Assembly (NCBI GenBank): GCA_900549085.1
Contig: URMO01000002.1
Span: 53,558-117,557, forward strand
DNA: 64,000 nucleotides
Direction of reading: 5' to 3'
DNA from: an uncultured Collinsella sp.
GTDB lineage: Bacteria; Actinomycetota; Coriobacteriia; Coriobacteriales; Coriobacteriaceae
Shown: positions 48,871 to 58,964 of the stretch, in pieces
How positions within the stretch are numbered: position 1 is the first letter of the stretch
How the letters are laid out: the number at the start of each line of letters is the position of its first letter
Program-made: the position numbers and the translations under genes
Notes under the pieces: model-generated
Seen by the model: the letters and a program-made list of their open reading frames with translations, nothing else
The model's database searches: none
Told to the model about the DNA's origin: nothing

Positions 48871-49812
48871 TTAAGCCTTCAGGCTCAGGCCCATGGACTC
48901 AAGCTTGTCCTTCACTTCCTCGATCGACTTAACACCGAAGTTACGGATGTTGAGCAGATCGTTCTCCGAGAACTCAACGAGCTGACGGACCGAGTGAATG
49001 CTGGCGCGCTTAAGGCAGTTGTAGGAACGGACGGAAAGGTCCAGATCCTCGATCTGCTTGTCCAGCTCGGCATTGTCGTTGGTAACCTCGGGAGCGAAGA
49101 TCGAAGCCTCCTCCTCGACCTCGGGGGTCTCGGCAAGGTTCATAAAGGCGGCCATATGCTGATTGATGATATTGGCAGCCTGGACCACGGCGTCGCGCGG
49201 GGCGATGGAGCCGTTGGTCTCGATCTCGAGGACAAGGCGGTCGTAGTCGGTGTGCTGACCGACACGGCAAGCCTCAACGAGCTTGGCGCAACGGGAAACC
49301 GGCGAGTACAGCGAGTCGACGTGGATCACACCGATGGGATCGTTGTCGCGCTTGTTGGCCTCGCCAGAAACATAGCCGCGGCCATAGCCGATGCGCATGC
49401 TCATGGTGAGATGGCCACCCTCGGTGAGCGTAGCAATGTGCTGCTCGGGGTTGACCAGCTCAAACTCGGACGGAATAAAGAAGTCCGCACCGGTGACCTC
49501 GCAGGGGCCGTCAACCGAGATGGTGGCGGTCGCCTCGTCGGTCGTGCCGAGAGCCCTGAAGACAAGACCCTTGACATTCAGGACGATGTCGGTGACATCC
49601 TCGACCATGTTAGGGATGGTCATGAACTCGTGCTGCGCACCATCGATCTGAATGGCCTCGACGGCGGCACCCTCGAGCGAGGACAAAAGAACACGACGAA
49701 GCGAGTTACCCAGCGTATCGCCGTAGCCACGCTCGAGCGGCTCGACGGAGACACGAGCAGAGGTCTCGTTGATCTCTTCGACCTGAACCTGAGGCCTAAT
49801 GAATTCTGACAT
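48871..49812 (-). CDS. rpoA: RNA polymerase alpha subunit
   Basis: 313 residues. The N-terminal domain assembles beta and beta' (GNSLRRVLLSSLEGAAVEAIQIDG, DIVLNVKGL). The C-terminal domain (DLSVRSYNCLKRASIHSVRQL, LLNIRNFGVKSIEEV) contacts upstream promoter DNA and activators. The linker is acidic and about 20 residues long. Typical position between rpsD and rplQ. Confidence 0.98.
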   Translation of the reverse strand: MSEFIRPQVQVEEINETSARVSVEPLERGYGDTLGNSLRRVLLSSLEGAAVEAIQIDGAQHEFMTIPNMVEDVTDIVLNVKGLVFRALGTTDEATATISVDGPCEVTGADFFIPSEFELVNPEQHIATLTEGGHLTMSMRIGYGRGYVSGEANKRDNDPIGVIHVDSLYSPVSRCAKLVEACRVGQHTDYDRLVLEIETNGSIAPRDAVVQAANIINQHMAAFMNLAETPEVEEEASIFAPEVTNDNAELDKQIEDLDLSVRSYNCLKRASIHSVRQLVEFSENDLLNIRNFGVKSIEEVKDKLESMGLSLKA

Positions 49813-49844
49813 GTATTACCTCCAGCCTCAGCAGCCCGGATGGA

Positions 49845-50441
49845 CTACTTAGAGTAGAGCTCGACGATGAGCTGCTCGTTGATATCACCGCTGATCTGCT
49901 CACGCGTCGGCAGAGCGAGCACGTTACCAGACAGCTTCTCGATATCGACCTCGAGCCAGCCAGGGACCTCAAAGCGCTCGGAGGAAATCAGGGCCTCCTT
50001 GATGGGGAGGAGGTCACGGAACTTCTCGCCGACAGCGACGACGTCGCCGGCCTTGACGCGGTAGGACGGGATGTCCACGCGCTTGCCGTTCACGGTGAAG
50101 TGACCGTGACGGACGGACTGACGAGCCTCTTTGCGGGTGCGGGCAAAGCCAAGACGGAAGACGACGTTGTCGAGGCGAGACTCAAGGATAATCATGAGGT
50201 TCTCACCGGTGACGCCGTTCATCTTGCGGGCCTTGTTGAAGTAGCCGTGGAACTGCTTCTCCAGAACGCCATAGATGAACTTGACCTTCTGCTTCTCGCG
50301 CAGCTGCATGCCGTACTCAGATTCCTTGCGACGGCGCTTGGGCTGACGGATAGATTCCTTCTTGCTGCTGTAACCGAGCTCAGCGGGATCGATCCCGAGC
50401 TGACGGCAGCGCTTAAGAACAGGAGTCCTGTCGATTGCCAT
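49845..50441 (-). CDS. rpsD: 30S ribosomal protein S4
   Basis: 198 residues with the S4 RNA-binding domain (RLDNVVFRLGFARTRKEARQ). The N-terminus has a single cysteine (KRCRQLG), so it is the zinc-free form. S4 starts 30S assembly and can repress its operon. Confidence 0.97.
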   Translation of the reverse strand: MAIDRTPVLKRCRQLGIDPAELGYSSKKESIRQPKRRRKESEYGMQLREKQKVKFIYGVLEKQFHGYFNKARKMNGVTGENLMIILESRLDNVVFRLGFARTRKEARQSVRHGHFTVNGKRVDIPSYRVKAGDVVAVGEKFRDLLPIKEALISSERFEVPGWLEVDIEKLSGNVLALPTREQISGDINEQLIVELYSK

Positions 50442-50460
50442 ATTGATACGATCCTTTCAG

Positions 50461-50865
50461 TTACACGCGGCGACGCTTCTTGGGGCGGCAGCCGTTGTGC
50501 GGAATGGGGGTCTTGTCCTGGATGCTCGAGACCTCGAGGCCAGCAGCCTGGAGGGAGCGGATGGCGGTCTCACGACCGGAGCCGGGGCCCTTGACGAAGA
50601 CGGAAACCTTCTTCATACCGTGCTCCATGGCCTGCTTGGCAGCAGCCTCGGCAGCCATCTGGGCAGCGAACGGCGTGGACTTACGGGAGCCCTTGAAGCC
50701 CACCTGGCCAGCCGACTTCCAGGAAATGACGTTGCCCTGGGGATCGGTGATCGAAACGATCGTGTTGTTGAACGTAGAACGAATGTGAGCCTGGCCCACG
50801 GAAATGTTCTTACGGTCCGCGCGCTTCAGACGGGCAGCGCGAACGTTCTTCTTAGCAGTAGCCAT
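50461..50865 (-). CDS. rpsK: 30S ribosomal protein S11
   Basis: 134 residues; [39 protein letters not shown] and [14 protein letters not shown] are the expected motifs. It lies in the 30S platform near the Shine-Dalgarno helix. Confidence 0.98.
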   Translation of the reverse strand: MATAKKNVRAARLKRADRKNISVGQAHIRSTFNNTIVSITDPQGNVISWKSAGQVGFKGSRKSTPFAAQMAAEAAAKQAMEHGMKKVSVFVKGPGSGRETAIRSLQAAGLEVSSIQDKTPIPHNGCRPKKRRRV

Positions 50866-50879
50866 CTATCTAGCGCTCC

Positions 50880-51254
50880 TTATTTCTTCTTCTTAGCACC
50901 GATCTGACGCTTCGGGCCCTTGCGGGTACGAGCGTTAGTGTGGGTGCGCTGGCCGCGGACCGGGAGGCCCTTGCGGTGACGAAGGCCGCGGTTGCAGCCG
51001 ATGTCCATAAGGCGCTTGACGTTCTGGTTGCGCTCACGGCGGAGGTCGCCCTCAACCATGATCTGATTCTTATCGATATAATCGCGGATGGCGTTAACCT
51101 CATCCTCGGTGAGGTCCTTAACGCGCGTGTCCACGTTAACGTTGCACTCGACGCAGATCTTCGTCGCAGTGGTGCGGCCGATGCCGTAAATGTAGGTCAG
51201 ACCGATCTCAACGCGCTTCTCACGCGGGAGGTCGACACCATTAATACGGGCCAA
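50880..51254 (-). CDS. rpsM: 30S ribosomal protein S13
   Basis: 124 residues; [28 protein letters not shown], then [20 protein letters not shown] and a basic tail. It bridges the 30S head with the 50S subunit. First of the rpsM-rpsK-rpsD-rpoA-rplQ run after rpmJ. Confidence 0.98.
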   Translation of the reverse strand: MARINGVDLPREKRVEIGLTYIYGIGRTTATKICVECNVNVDTRVKDLTEDEVNAIRDYIDKNQIMVEGDLRRERNQNVKRLMDIGCNRGLRHRKGLPVRGQRTHTNARTRKGPKRQIGAKKKK

Positions 51255-51268
51255 CGTAGTCTCCTCTC

Positions 51269-51382
51269 TTAACCCTGACGCTGCTTATGACGGGGGTTCT
51301 CGCAAATGACGAGGACCTTGCCATGGCGCCTAATGATTTTGCACTTATCGCACATCTTCTTGACCGAAGGACGTACCTTCAT
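51269..51382 (-). CDS. rpmJ: 50S ribosomal protein L36
   Basis: A 37-residue protein too short for most ORF calls: [19 protein letters not shown], then [18 protein letters not shown]. Cysteines at C11, C14 and C27 with H32 bind zinc. AAAGGAAG lies before the ATG. It sits 14 bp upstream of rpsM. Confidence 0.96.
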   Translation of the reverse strand: MKVRPSVKKMCDKCKIIRRHGKVLVICENPRHKQRQG

Positions 51383-51530
51383 CGTTCTTCCTTTCGGTAG
51401 CGCTCAAACTACTTCCCTACTATCTACTCGCCCAGCCGCAGGCGTTTAAAACTATGGCTGGTCTTCACACGCAAACCGACCGTAGGTTGAGCTAAGCCTG
51501 CAGTCGGAAATAGAGCGTGTATGCGTGTCG

Positions 51531-51749
51531 CTATTTATAGCGATAGGTGATGCGACCGCGGGTCAGGTCGTACGGGGAAAGCTCCACGACAACCCTGTCA
51601 CCGGGGAGAATGCGGATGTAATTCATTCGGATCTTGCCAGAAATGTTGCACAGAACCGAATGACCGTTCTCGAGCTCAACCTTAAACATGGCGTTGGGCA
51701 ACGGCTCCTTTACCGTACCCTCGAGCTCAATTGCGTCTTCCTTCTTCAC
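51531..51749 (-). CDS. infA: translation initiation factor IF-1
   Basis: 72 residues from a GTG start, the normal length: [59 protein letters not shown] two codons upstream is an alternative. The Shine-Dalgarno match is weak for either (AGAAAGATGA). It lies between map and rpmJ, with a possible promoter of its own. Confidence 0.95.
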   Translation of the reverse strand: MKKEDAIELEGTVKEPLPNAMFKVELENGHSVLCNISGKIRMNYIRILPGDRVVVELSPYDLTRGRITYRYK

Positions 51750-51788
51750 AAGCAATCATCTTTCTCTAGAAAACGACAGCGATTGAGT

Positions 51789-51817
51789 ATTCTACAATAC
51801 GCATGCACGTATCGTAA
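51789..51817 (-). promoter_or_regulatory. candidate internal promoter before infA
   Basis: On the minus strand TTACGA and TAGAAT are 17 bp apart, 40 bp upstream of the infA start, in the 146-bp gap after map. The gap also holds a GTTCCAC/GTGGAGC hairpin. It would let infA-rpmJ-rpsM and later genes be expressed apart from the upstream genes. Confidence 0.5.
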
Positions 51818-51895
51818 TATCTTCGTAATGGCTCCACATCTAAGTGGAACTTGTTACATTTGAAATGTAAATGCCGACGAATTTGAACGCGGCCT

Positions 51896-52684
51896 CTACA
51901 TCTCGCCGCCTTGCAAGGAGCACCAAGCACCTTGGGCATCCGTGGTAAGAATCACCGGGCCGTCATTGGTAATGGCGACGGTGTTCTCGTAGTGCGCGGC
52001 GGGCAGGTGGTCGTTGGTCGTAACGATCCAACCATCGGAGCCTGTGCTCACATGATTGGAACCCATCGTAACCATCGGCTCGATGGCGATGACCATACCA
52101 GCCTGAAGGCGAACGCCTCTCCCCTTCTTTCCATAATTTGGAACGTTGGGGTCCTCGTGCATCACACGGCCAATGCCATGCCCCACGTAATCGCGAAGCA
52201 CACCGTAACCGTGAGACTCGGCGAGGGACTGAACTGCATACCCGACGTCCCCGATATGGTTACCGGGAACAGCCTGCTCGATGGCAGCCTTAAGGCAATC
52301 GCGCGTAACCTCGCACAGGGCCTTGGCCTCGGGCGTGGGGGTGCCGACGAAAAACGTCCAAGCGTTATCGCCGACCCAACCGTCGAGAACGGCTCCCGTA
52401 TCGATGGAGATGATATCGCCATCGCGCAGAATCATATCGGGGTTGGGAATACCGTGGACCACGGCATCGTTGATTGATGCGCAAATGGTTCCGGGGAACC
52501 CGCCGTAACCCTTAAAGGCCGGGGTGCCGCCATGCATGCGGATAATCTGCTCCGCGAGCTGATCGAGCTCAAAGGTCGACACGCCGGGGCGAACCATGGC
52601 TCCAACGTGGCGGAGCGCCATCTTAGATAGCGCTCCTGCCTTCTTCATCTGCTCAATTTGCGTTGCAGACTTAATCTTGATCAT
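51896..52684 (-). CDS. map: methionine aminopeptidase, type I
   Basis: Removes the initiator methionine from new proteins. 262 residues. Metal ligands: Asp in ISIDTGAVLDGWVGDNAWTF (two Asp), His in DYVGHGIGRVMHEDP, Glu in VIAIEPMVTMG and Glu in AAHYENTVAIT. No N-terminal zinc extension. Its ATG overlaps the adk stop by 4 bp (ATGA), giving coupled translation. Confidence 0.97.
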   Translation of the reverse strand: MIKIKSATQIEQMKKAGALSKMALRHVGAMVRPGVSTFELDQLAEQIIRMHGGTPAFKGYGGFPGTICASINDAVVHGIPNPDMILRDGDIISIDTGAVLDGWVGDNAWTFFVGTPTPEAKALCEVTRDCLKAAIEQAVPGNHIGDVGYAVQSLAESHGYGVLRDYVGHGIGRVMHEDPNVPNYGKKGRGVRLQAGMVIAIEPMVTMGSNHVSTGSDGWIVTTNDHLPAAHYENTVAITNDGPVILTTDAQGAWCSLQGGEM

Positions 52685-53307
52685 AGACCGAGAGCCTCTT
52701 TGACATCCCCGTACACGGTCTCGCGAGCCTGGTCACCGTTGACCGACTTAAGGAGACCCTGGCCACTATAGTAGTCGACGAGCGGGCTCGTGGACTTCTC
52801 GTAGACGTCGAGACGGTTCTTGATGGTCTCGGGCTTGTCGTCGTCGCGCTGATACATCTCGCCGCCGCACTTAGGGCAGGTGACATCGGCAGCGGTGCCG
52901 GTGTAACCGCAGGCGCGGCAGGTGCGACGCGAAGACAGACGATCGATGATGACCTCGGGGGCCACATCGACCAGAAGGGCGCAGTCGATCTCGCGACCCA
53001 TAGCGGAGAGCTCGGAATCGAGCGTCACGGCCTGGGCGGTGTTGCGCGGGAAGCCATCGAGGATGAAGCCCTGCTGGGCGTCATCGGCGGCAAGGCGCTC
53101 CTTGACAAGGTCGATCACGAGCTGGTCGGGAACGAGCTCGCCAGCGTCCATGTACTTCTTAGCCTGAATACCAAGCTCGGTGCCACCCTTGACGGCAGCA
53201 CGCAGCAGGTCGCCCGTGGAAATGTGAGCGACGCCAAACTCGGCGACGAGCTCCTGTGCGACGGTGCCCTTACCGGCACCCGGAGCTCCGAGCAATACGA
53301 GGTTCAT
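52681..53307 (-). CDS. adk: adenylate kinase
   Basis: Interconverts AMP, ADP and ATP. 208 residues: P-loop GAPGAGKGT, HISTGDLLR, GFILDGFPRNTAQA. The lid is the long form with four cysteines (CRACGYTG and CPKCGGEMYQR) that bind structural zinc, as in Gram-positive enzymes. The start used has GAGGAGG upstream; two codons further up a TTG lacks spacing. Confidence 0.97.
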   Translation of the reverse strand: MNLVLLGAPGAGKGTVAQELVAEFGVAHISTGDLLRAAVKGGTELGIQAKKYMDAGELVPDQLVIDLVKERLAADDAQQGFILDGFPRNTAQAVTLDSELSAMGREIDCALLVDVAPEVIIDRLSSRRTCRACGYTGTAADVTCPKCGGEMYQRDDDKPETIKNRLDVYEKSTSPLVDYYSGQGLLKSVNGDQARETVYGDVKEALGL

Positions 53308-53325
53308 GAGCAATCCTCCTCTAGC

Positions 53326-54612
53326 CTATTTAAAGAATCCATCGTAATCATACATCTTGATCTGGCCTTCGAGCTTATCGACCGTGTCGAGCACGACGCC
53401 GACCATGATGAGGATGGACGTGCCGCCAAACGCCTGGATCAGATGGTTACCCGTGAAGGAGAAGATGATCGAAGGCACGATGGCGATGAGCGCCAAAAAG
53501 ACAGCGCTGGGAAGCGTGATCTTGTTGAGCGCGTTCTTGATGTAGGCCGCGGTAGCCCTACCCGGACGGACGCCCGGAATAAAGCCGCCCTGCTTCTTAA
53601 GGTTGTCGGCCGTGTCATCGGGGTTGAACACCATGGAGGTGTAGAAGTACGCGAAGAACACGATGAGGACAACGTTAAGCACCCAGTTGAGCCAACCGGT
53701 CGAAAGCGCAGAGGCAACTGCCTGAATCCAGCCGATGCCGGGGAAGAACACGGCAATCTGGGCCGGGAAGTACAGCAGCGCCGAAGCGAAGATGATCGGC
53801 ACGACACCTGCGGTGTTGACCTTGATGGGCAGATAGGTGGTCTGGCCACCCATCATGCGACGGCCCACGACGCGCTTAGCGTAGGAGACCGGAATGCGGC
53901 GCTGGCCGCGCTCAAGGAAAACAATCAGCGGGATAACCAGCAAGATGATGGCGCAGATGATCACCATGGTGATGATGCCACCGGCATTGCCCTCGGTGCT
54001 GGAGAAGATCGCCTGCGGCAGACCGGCCATGATGTTCGCAAAGATGATCAGCGACATGCCATTGCCGATACCGCGCTGGGTGATGAGCTCACCAATCCAC
54101 ATGATCAGCATGGCGCCCGCGGTGAGCGTGCCGACGATCATGAGGTCGAAGATGATCTCGGGAGCGCCGGCGCCAGTAAAGCTGATGCCGAAGCTCTTAA
54201 AGAGGAAGAGGTAACCCACGGAGTTGAGGATTGCCAGAGCCAGGGTGAGGTAACGCGAATACTGCGTGATCTTGGTCTGACCGACCTCGCCCTCGCGGGC
54301 AAGCTCATGCAGGGAAGGCACAACGGCCTGGAGCATCTGGAGGATGATCGAGCTGGTGATGTAAGGCATGATGCCCAGGGAGAACACCGAAACATAGCTC
54401 AACGCGCCACCAGAGAAAAGATTCAGGAGGGCCATAGCACCTGCGGCGACCGAATTGTTATCGGTCGAGAAAAGGCCCAGCATCCCCTGGAAGGGAATGC
54501 CGGGCACAGGAACGTGCGCACCAACGCGGTACACGACGAGCATAGCTATGGTAAAAAGAATCTTTTCGCGCAGTTCTTTGATGCGGAAAGCATTCTTAAG
54601 ACCATTTAGCAC
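53326..54612 (-). CDS. secY: protein translocase subunit SecY
   Basis: Central channel of the Sec translocon, 428 residues, ten membrane helices. Landmarks: [19 protein letters not shown] at the start, VPGIPFQGM, the plug region after it, the loop [31 protein letters not shown] and the C-terminal [20 protein letters not shown]. It is encoded with SecA's partner role served by the secA gene 20 kb away. Overlaps rplO by 7 bp. Confidence 0.97.
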   Translation of the reverse strand: MLNGLKNAFRIKELREKILFTIAMLVVYRVGAHVPVPGIPFQGMLGLFSTDNNSVAAGAMALLNLFSGGALSYVSVFSLGIMPYITSSIILQMLQAVVPSLHELAREGEVGQTKITQYSRYLTLALAILNSVGYLFLFKSFGISFTGAGAPEIIFDLMIVGTLTAGAMLIMWIGELITQRGIGNGMSLIIFANIMAGLPQAIFSSTEGNAGGIITMVIICAIILLVIPLIVFLERGQRRIPVSYAKRVVGRRMMGGQTTYLPIKVNTAGVVPIIFASALLYFPAQIAVFFPGIGWIQAVASALSTGWLNWVLNVVLIVFFAYFYTSMVFNPDDTADNLKKQGGFIPGVRPGRATAAYIKNALNKITLPSAVFLALIAIVPSIIFSFTGNHLIQAFGGTSILIMVGVVLDTVDKLEGQIKMYDYDGFFK

Positions 54613-55055
54613 GGCAGCTCGACCTTTCCGCCGGCGGCCTCGATCTTGGCCTGCGCAGAAGCGCTGACCTTGTCGACCTTGACCGTGAACTTCTTGGTGA
54701 GCTCACCATTGCCGAGCACCTTGACGGGCTCGAACTCGCTCTTGGTGATGCGAGCGGCCTTAAGAGCGGCACCGTCGATCACAGCGCCGTCCTCGAACTT
54801 ACGCTCGAGACGCTCAACGTTAACAGCGGTGTACTCGATGCGACGGGGGTTGCGGAAGCCCGGAAGCTTGGGCAGGCGCATAGCCAGCGGAGTCTGGCCA
54901 CCCTCGAAGCCGGCACCCTTGGTGCCGCCAGAGCGAGAGCCCTGGCCCTTCTGACCGCGGCCAGAAGTGGTGCCGTGACCCGAAGAATTGCCACGGCCGA
55001 CGCGCTTGCGGTTCTTGGTGGAACCGGGCGCGGGAGTAAGATCATGAAGCTGCAT
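54606..55055 (-). CDS. rplO: 50S ribosomal protein L15
   Basis: 149 residues: [40 protein letters not shown] and [18 protein letters not shown] are standard. It enters the 50S subunit late. The stop overlaps the secY start. Confidence 0.97.
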   Translation of the reverse strand: MQLHDLTPAPGSTKNRKRVGRGNSSGHGTTSGRGQKGQGSRSGGTKGAGFEGGQTPLAMRLPKLPGFRNPRRIEYTAVNVERLERKFEDGAVIDGAALKAARITKSEFEPVKVLGNGELTKKFTVKVDKVSASAQAKIEAAGGKVELPC

Positions 55056-55058
55056 TTG

Positions 55059-55241
55059 CTACTCCTCTACAATCTCGACAAGGTGCTTGACCTTGAAGAT
55101 CATGCCGCGGACGGACTCGTTGTCAGCAATCTCGCGAACCTCGCGGATCCTGTGGAGACCGAGGGCACGGACAGTACGGACCTGGTCCTGCTTGCAACCG
55201 TTGGTGCTGCGGACCTGCTTGATCTTGATGGTGTCAGCCAT
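55059..55241 (-). CDS. rpmD: 50S ribosomal protein L30
   Basis: 60 residues: IKIKQVRSTNGCKQDQVRTV, ALGLHRIREVREIADNE, then VRGMIFKVKHLVEIVEE. Normal length and position between rpsE and rplO. Confidence 0.96.
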   Translation of the reverse strand: MADTIKIKQVRSTNGCKQDQVRTVRALGLHRIREVREIADNESVRGMIFKVKHLVEIVEE

Positions 55242-55243
55242 GC

Positions 55244-55768
55244 TTAGTTCTCCTTACCGACGAACATCTCGGAGACCGTCAGGCCACGGCGAGCCGCGAC
55301 GTCCTCAGGGCTGGAGAGCTCCTTGAGGCCCTCGACGGCAGCCTTGATGATGTTGAGGCCGTTGTCGGTACCGAGGGACTTGGACAGGACGTTCTTGATG
55401 CCAGCAAGCTCGAAGAGGGGACGCACAGCGCCGCCGGCGATAACGCCAGTACCCTCGACAGCGGGCTTGATGATGATGCGACCGGCACCAAAGTGACCGA
55501 GAACCTCGTGCGGAATGGTGCCCTGCTCGGTCACCGGCACGTGGAACATGTTCTTCTTGGCATCGAGAGACGCCTTGGAGATGGCCATGGGCACCTCAGC
55601 GGACTTGCCCATGCCAACGCCGACGTTGCCCTTGCCGTCGCCAACGACGACGAGAGCGACGAGGCTCATGCGACGACCGCCCTTGACGGTCTTCGACACG
55701 CGGTTGATGTAAACGACGCGCTCCTCGAACTCGGAGGCCTCGCGCTGCTGCTTCTGATTACGAGCCAT
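55244..55768 (-). CDS. rpsE: 30S ribosomal protein S5
   Basis: 174 residues with the N-terminal double-stranded RNA-binding domain ([37 protein letters not shown]) and the C-terminal domain ([20 protein letters not shown]). It takes part in decoding fidelity. Confidence 0.97.
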   Translation of the reverse strand: MARNQKQQREASEFEERVVYINRVSKTVKGGRRMSLVALVVVGDGKGNVGVGMGKSAEVPMAISKASLDAKKNMFHVPVTEQGTIPHEVLGHFGAGRIIIKPAVEGTGVIAGGAVRPLFELAGIKNVLSKSLGTDNGLNIIKAAVEGLKELSSPEDVAARRGLTVSEMFVGKEN

Positions 55769-55782
55769 GTGCTACATACCTC

Positions 55783-56151
55783 CTAGAACTCGAGACCGGC
55801 GGCACGAGCACCGTCGGCGAGGGCCTTGACGCGGCCATGGTAGATACGGCCACCACGATCGAAAGCGACCTTGGTGATGCCGGCCTCGATGGCACGCTTG
55901 CCAACGAGCTGACCGACCTTCTCCGCAGCCTCCTTGTTCGAGGTGTGGGTGCCCTTGAACTCGGCCTCGAGGGTCGAGGCGGAGACGAGCGTCAGGCTGG
56001 AGCCCTTGCTGTCGTCGATGATCTGGGCATAGATGTTGGCGTTAGTACGGGTCACGCGAAGACGCGGACGCTCGGCGGTACCCGAGACCTTGCCGCGAAC
56101 ACGACGCTGACGACGCTTGAGGCCTTCCAGCTTCGCCTTATGCTTGTTCAT
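55783..56151 (-). CDS. rplR: 50S ribosomal protein L18
   Basis: 122 residues: [60 protein letters not shown]. It binds 5S rRNA with L5. Confidence 0.97.
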   Translation of the reverse strand: MNKHKAKLEGLKRRQRRVRGKVSGTAERPRLRVTRTNANIYAQIIDDSKGSSLTLVSASTLEAEFKGTHTSNKEAAEKVGQLVGKRAIEAGITKVAFDRGGRIYHGRVKALADGARAAGLEF

Positions 56152-56226
56152 ACGTAAACTCCTAAAAAGGTTGATCTTGCCAGCACCTAACGGGGTGCTG
56201 GTCTTATGCGAGTGAGTCGGTTACGA

Positions 56227-56763
56227 CTACTTGGCGGCCTTACCCAGCTTGCGGCGGATGTGCTCGCCAACATAGTGGATACCCTTGCCCTTGTAAGGCT
56301 CGGGAGGACGATGGCCGCGGATCTCAGCGGCGATCTGACCGACCTGCTGCTTGTTGATACCCTTGACGTTCACGTGGGTGTTGTCGGGAACCTCGAAGGT
56401 GATGCCCTCGGGAGCCTCGACGATCACGGGGTGCGAGAAGCCCAGGGAGAACTCGAGGTTCTTGCCCTTCTGCTGCACGCGGTAACCGACGCCGGCGAGC
56501 TCGAGCTTCTTCTCGAAGCCCTCGGAAACGCCAACAACCATGTTGTGGATGAGGGCGCGGGTGAGGCCGTGGCGGGCACGGGTCTCACGCTCGTCGTCGG
56601 GACGGGAAACGGTGAGGACGTTGTCCTCGACGTTGATGGTGAGCTTCTCAAAAACATCGAGCTCGAGCTGGCCCTTGGGGCCCTTGACGACAACGTTGTT
56701 GCCGTTGACTGCCACTTCGACTCCGGCGGGAATCTGGACAGGCTTATTACCGATACGAGACAC
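56227..56763 (-). CDS. rplF: 50S ribosomal protein L6
   Basis: 178 residues: [25 protein letters not shown], then [19 protein letters not shown] near the C-terminus. It lies near the sarcin-ricin loop of the 50S subunit. Confidence 0.97.
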   Translation of the reverse strand: MSRIGNKPVQIPAGVEVAVNGNNVVVKGPKGQLELDVFEKLTINVEDNVLTVSRPDDERETRARHGLTRALIHNMVVGVSEGFEKKLELAGVGYRVQQKGKNLEFSLGFSHPVIVEAPEGITFEVPDNTHVNVKGINKQQVGQIAAEIRGHRPPEPYKGKGIHYVGEHIRRKLGKAAK

Positions 56764-56796
56764 GGTGATCTCCTTTCCTTCTACCTACCGACCGAA

Positions 56797-57195
56797 TTAC
56801 CAGACGTAAGCGATAATCTCGCCGCCGACGTTGTGCTTGCGAGCATCGCGGTCGGTCATAACGCCATGGCTGGTGGAAATAATGGCGGTACCAAGGCCAC
56901 CGCGGACGCGGGGCATGTCGGCAACGCCGGTGTACTTACGCAGGCCCGGCTTGGAAATGCGGCGGATGCCGTTGATGACCTTAGCCTTCTTGGGACCATA
57001 CTTAAGCGTGATGTGCAGAGTCTTCTGGGGAACGGTGTCCTCGACATCGTAGCCCTCGATGTAGCCCTCCTCGTGCAGAACACGAGCGATCTCGACGAGC
57101 TTCTTGCTGCTCGGCATGGAGACCGTGGCCTTGTTCACAGAGTTAGCGTTACGGATGCGCGTAAGCATATCTGCGATCGGGTCTGTAAGGTTCAT
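56797..57195 (-). CDS. rpsH: 30S ribosomal protein S8
   Basis: 132 residues: [56 protein letters not shown]. In E. coli S8 represses the spc operon by binding at the rplE start; a similar loop here is possible, since rplE leads this operon. Confidence 0.97.
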   Translation of the reverse strand: MNLTDPIADMLTRIRNANSVNKATVSMPSSKKLVEIARVLHEEGYIEGYDVEDTVPQKTLHITLKYGPKKAKVINGIRRISKPGLRKYTGVADMPRVRGGLGTAIISTSHGVMTDRDARKHNVGGEIIAYVW

Positions 57196-57314
57196 ACAGA
57201 TTCTCCTTCGTTCTTGATGAACACGTGCTCTTGGTTCTTCGCCGCCCTTAACGGCAAAGCCTATTTAGCGCGTTTTCCCTGTTCCAAACTGATGCTTGAA
57301 ACGCTGGTAGTGAC

Positions 57315-57500
57315 TTACCAGCTGGCCTTCTTAACGCCGGGAAGCTCGCCCTTGAGTGCAAGCTCTCGGAAGCAGACACGGCACAGGCCGAACTTGCGGT
57401 ACACAGAGTGCGGACGGCCGCAGCGCTGGCAGCGCGTGTACTCACGAGTAGAGAACTTCTGCTTGCGATTGCACTTGACGATCATCGATGTCTTAGCCAC
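57315..57500 (-). CDS. rpsN: 30S ribosomal protein S14 type Z
   Basis: 61 residues, the short zinc form with C24, C27, C40 and C43 (CQRCG and CRVCF). [20 protein letters not shown] is diagnostic. It lies between rplE and rpsH as expected. Confidence 0.97.
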   Translation of the reverse strand: MAKTSMIVKCNRKQKFSTREYTRCQRCGRPHSVYRKFGLCRVCFRELALKGELPGVKKASW

Positions 57501-57579
57501 TTATATCCTCCTCACATAGAGTATTGTTCGCCCCAAGCGCCGCCCCCTTGTGGGAACGGCGCTTATAGGGCAGGTGAAC

Positions 57580-58137
57580 CTATTTCTTGAACGGGAAACC
57601 GAAGGCGTCCAGAAGGGCCTTGGCCTCCTCATCGGTGTTGGCGGTGGTCACGAAAGTGATGTCCATACCACGCTGGTGATCGACGGAGTCGAAGTCGATC
57701 TCGGGGAAGATGAGCTGCTCGGTGACGCCCATGGAGAAGTTACCACGGCCGTCGAAGCTCTTGGCGGAGATGCCGCGGAAGTCGCGGATACGGGGGATCG
57801 CGACGGAGGTCAGACGATCAAAGAACTCCCACATACGGTCGCCACGCAGGGTAACCTTGCAGCCGATCGGCATACCAGCGCGCAGGCGGAAGGTAGCGAT
57901 GGACTTGCGGGCACGGGTGATCATCGGCTGCTGGCCGGTGATGGCGCGCAGGTCGCGCACGGCACCGTCGATGGCCTTGGAATCGGTAGCGGCCTCGCCG
58001 ACACCCATGTTCACGACGATCTTCTCAAACTTGGGGATCATCATGACGTTCTCGTACTGGAACTTGTCCTGAAGCTGCTGCTTGACCTCGTTGTTGTACT
58101 TGGTCTTCAGACGCGGCACATACTTCTCTTCTGCCAT
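57580..58137 (-). CDS. rplE: 50S ribosomal protein L5
   Basis: 185 residues: [51 protein letters not shown], and the C-terminal [20 protein letters not shown]. It binds 5S rRNA. AAGGAGTGA precedes the ATG. In most bacteria rplN and rplX lie directly upstream. Here nothing coding precedes it for 338 bp, and the next gene is hspR, so rplE is the first gene of this operon. Confidence 0.97.
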   Translation of the reverse strand: MAEEKYVPRLKTKYNNEVKQQLQDKFQYENVMMIPKFEKIVVNMGVGEAATDSKAIDGAVRDLRAITGQQPMITRARKSIATFRLRAGMPIGCKVTLRGDRMWEFFDRLTSVAIPRIRDFRGISAKSFDGRGNFSMGVTEQLIFPEIDFDSVDHQRGMDITFVTTANTDEEAKALLDAFGFPFKK

Positions 58138-58274
58138 TGTTCACTCCTTCTTGGGGTTTTAAGCACGGGGCGTGGCCACGATGGGTTGTCCTCGTGCCTC
58201 CTGGCTGCATCCGCGCCGCTCATGGCATTTCGCGGTTTGGACTCGACGCAGCAGGAGCCGACAAAACAATCGGT

Positions 58275-58303
58275 ACTATACGCGCATCGGGAGCGTATTT
58301 CCA
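58275..58303 (-). promoter_or_regulatory. candidate promoter of the rplE operon
   Basis: On the minus strand TGGAAA and TATAGT are 17 bp apart, leaving a leader of about 130 nt before rplE. The -35 box is weak. It would be needed, because the operon is cut off from the S10 operon. Confidence 0.35.
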
Positions 58304-58350
58304 GAAAAACCTCGTCTGCCTGCACAACTCCACAACTCCCCCGCACATAT

Positions 58351-58435
58351 TGATCCCTTGGGGACGGAGGAAAACGGATCACTTGGGTCGCCTGGCCCTC
58401 TGGGTGATCCGTTTTCCTCCGTCCCCAAGGGATCA
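58351..58435. repeat. family 4 inverted repeat, perfect 32-bp arms
   Basis: Arms 58351-58382 and 58404-58435 (starting TGATCCCTTGGGGACGG and ending AACGGATCAC) are exact complements around 21 nt. It lies between the hspR stop and rplE, at the point where the ribosomal gene order is broken. No T-run follows on either strand. The other half of the gap, 58138-58350, has the leader and promoter candidate only. Confidence 0.92.
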
Positions 58436-58475
58436 TGAAGTTGAATGCCAGATTGCCCGAATGCATCCCGCGTAA

Positions 58476-58892
58476 CTACAAATCGGTTCCCGCGCCCAGC
58501 AGCTTGCGCATGACCTGTTCGGGGTTAACCGAGCCGTCGCGCGGGGCCAGGGCGGTGATCTTCTTCTGCATCTTGTACTCGTGCAGCTCGTCCTCGAGCT
58601 GGCGCACGCGGGCACGGAGTTTTTCGTTCTCGCGCTCGCGCTCCTCGGCACGCTCCTTCATGTCGAGGATGCGCACCACGCCGGCAAGGTTGATGCCCTC
58701 GTCGGTCAGTTGGTTGATGAGCTCCAGGCGCTCGATATCGGCACGCGAATACAGACGCGTGTTGCCGCCCGAGCGCTGGGGGTTCACCAGGCCCTTGGAC
58801 TCGTAGACGCGCAGAGTCTGCGGATGCATGCCGGTCAGCTCGGCCGCCACGCTGATCATGTACAGCGGTTTGTTCCTATTGTCCTCGGCCAT
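58476..58892 (-). CDS. hspR: heat shock repressor HspR (MerR family)
   Basis: 138 residues with the MerR winged helix (YMISVAAELTGMHPQTLRVY, RSGGNTRLYSRADIERL) and a coiled coil (ERAEERERENEKLRARVRQL). HspR with DnaK as co-repressor controls the dnaK operon in Actinobacteria by binding HAIR sites. It is the last gene of dnaK-grpE-dnaJ-hspR, which supports the identification. Confidence 0.94.
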   Translation of the reverse strand: MAEDNRNKPLYMISVAAELTGMHPQTLRVYESKGLVNPQRSGGNTRLYSRADIERLELINQLTDEGINLAGVVRILDMKERAEERERENEKLRARVRQLEDELHEYKMQKKITALAPRDGSVNPEQVMRKLLGAGTDL

Positions 58893-58964
58893 GCTACCTG
58901 ACCCCTTTCCGTCTCGTTATCGTCCATCATAAGCCCGCGGGCGTGGGCGTGCGCCGCGACCGCC

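Noticed and set aside
51015..51300. additional small genes between rpsM and rpmJ
   Set aside because: Only rpsM and rpmJ themselves fit; the other frames are shadows.
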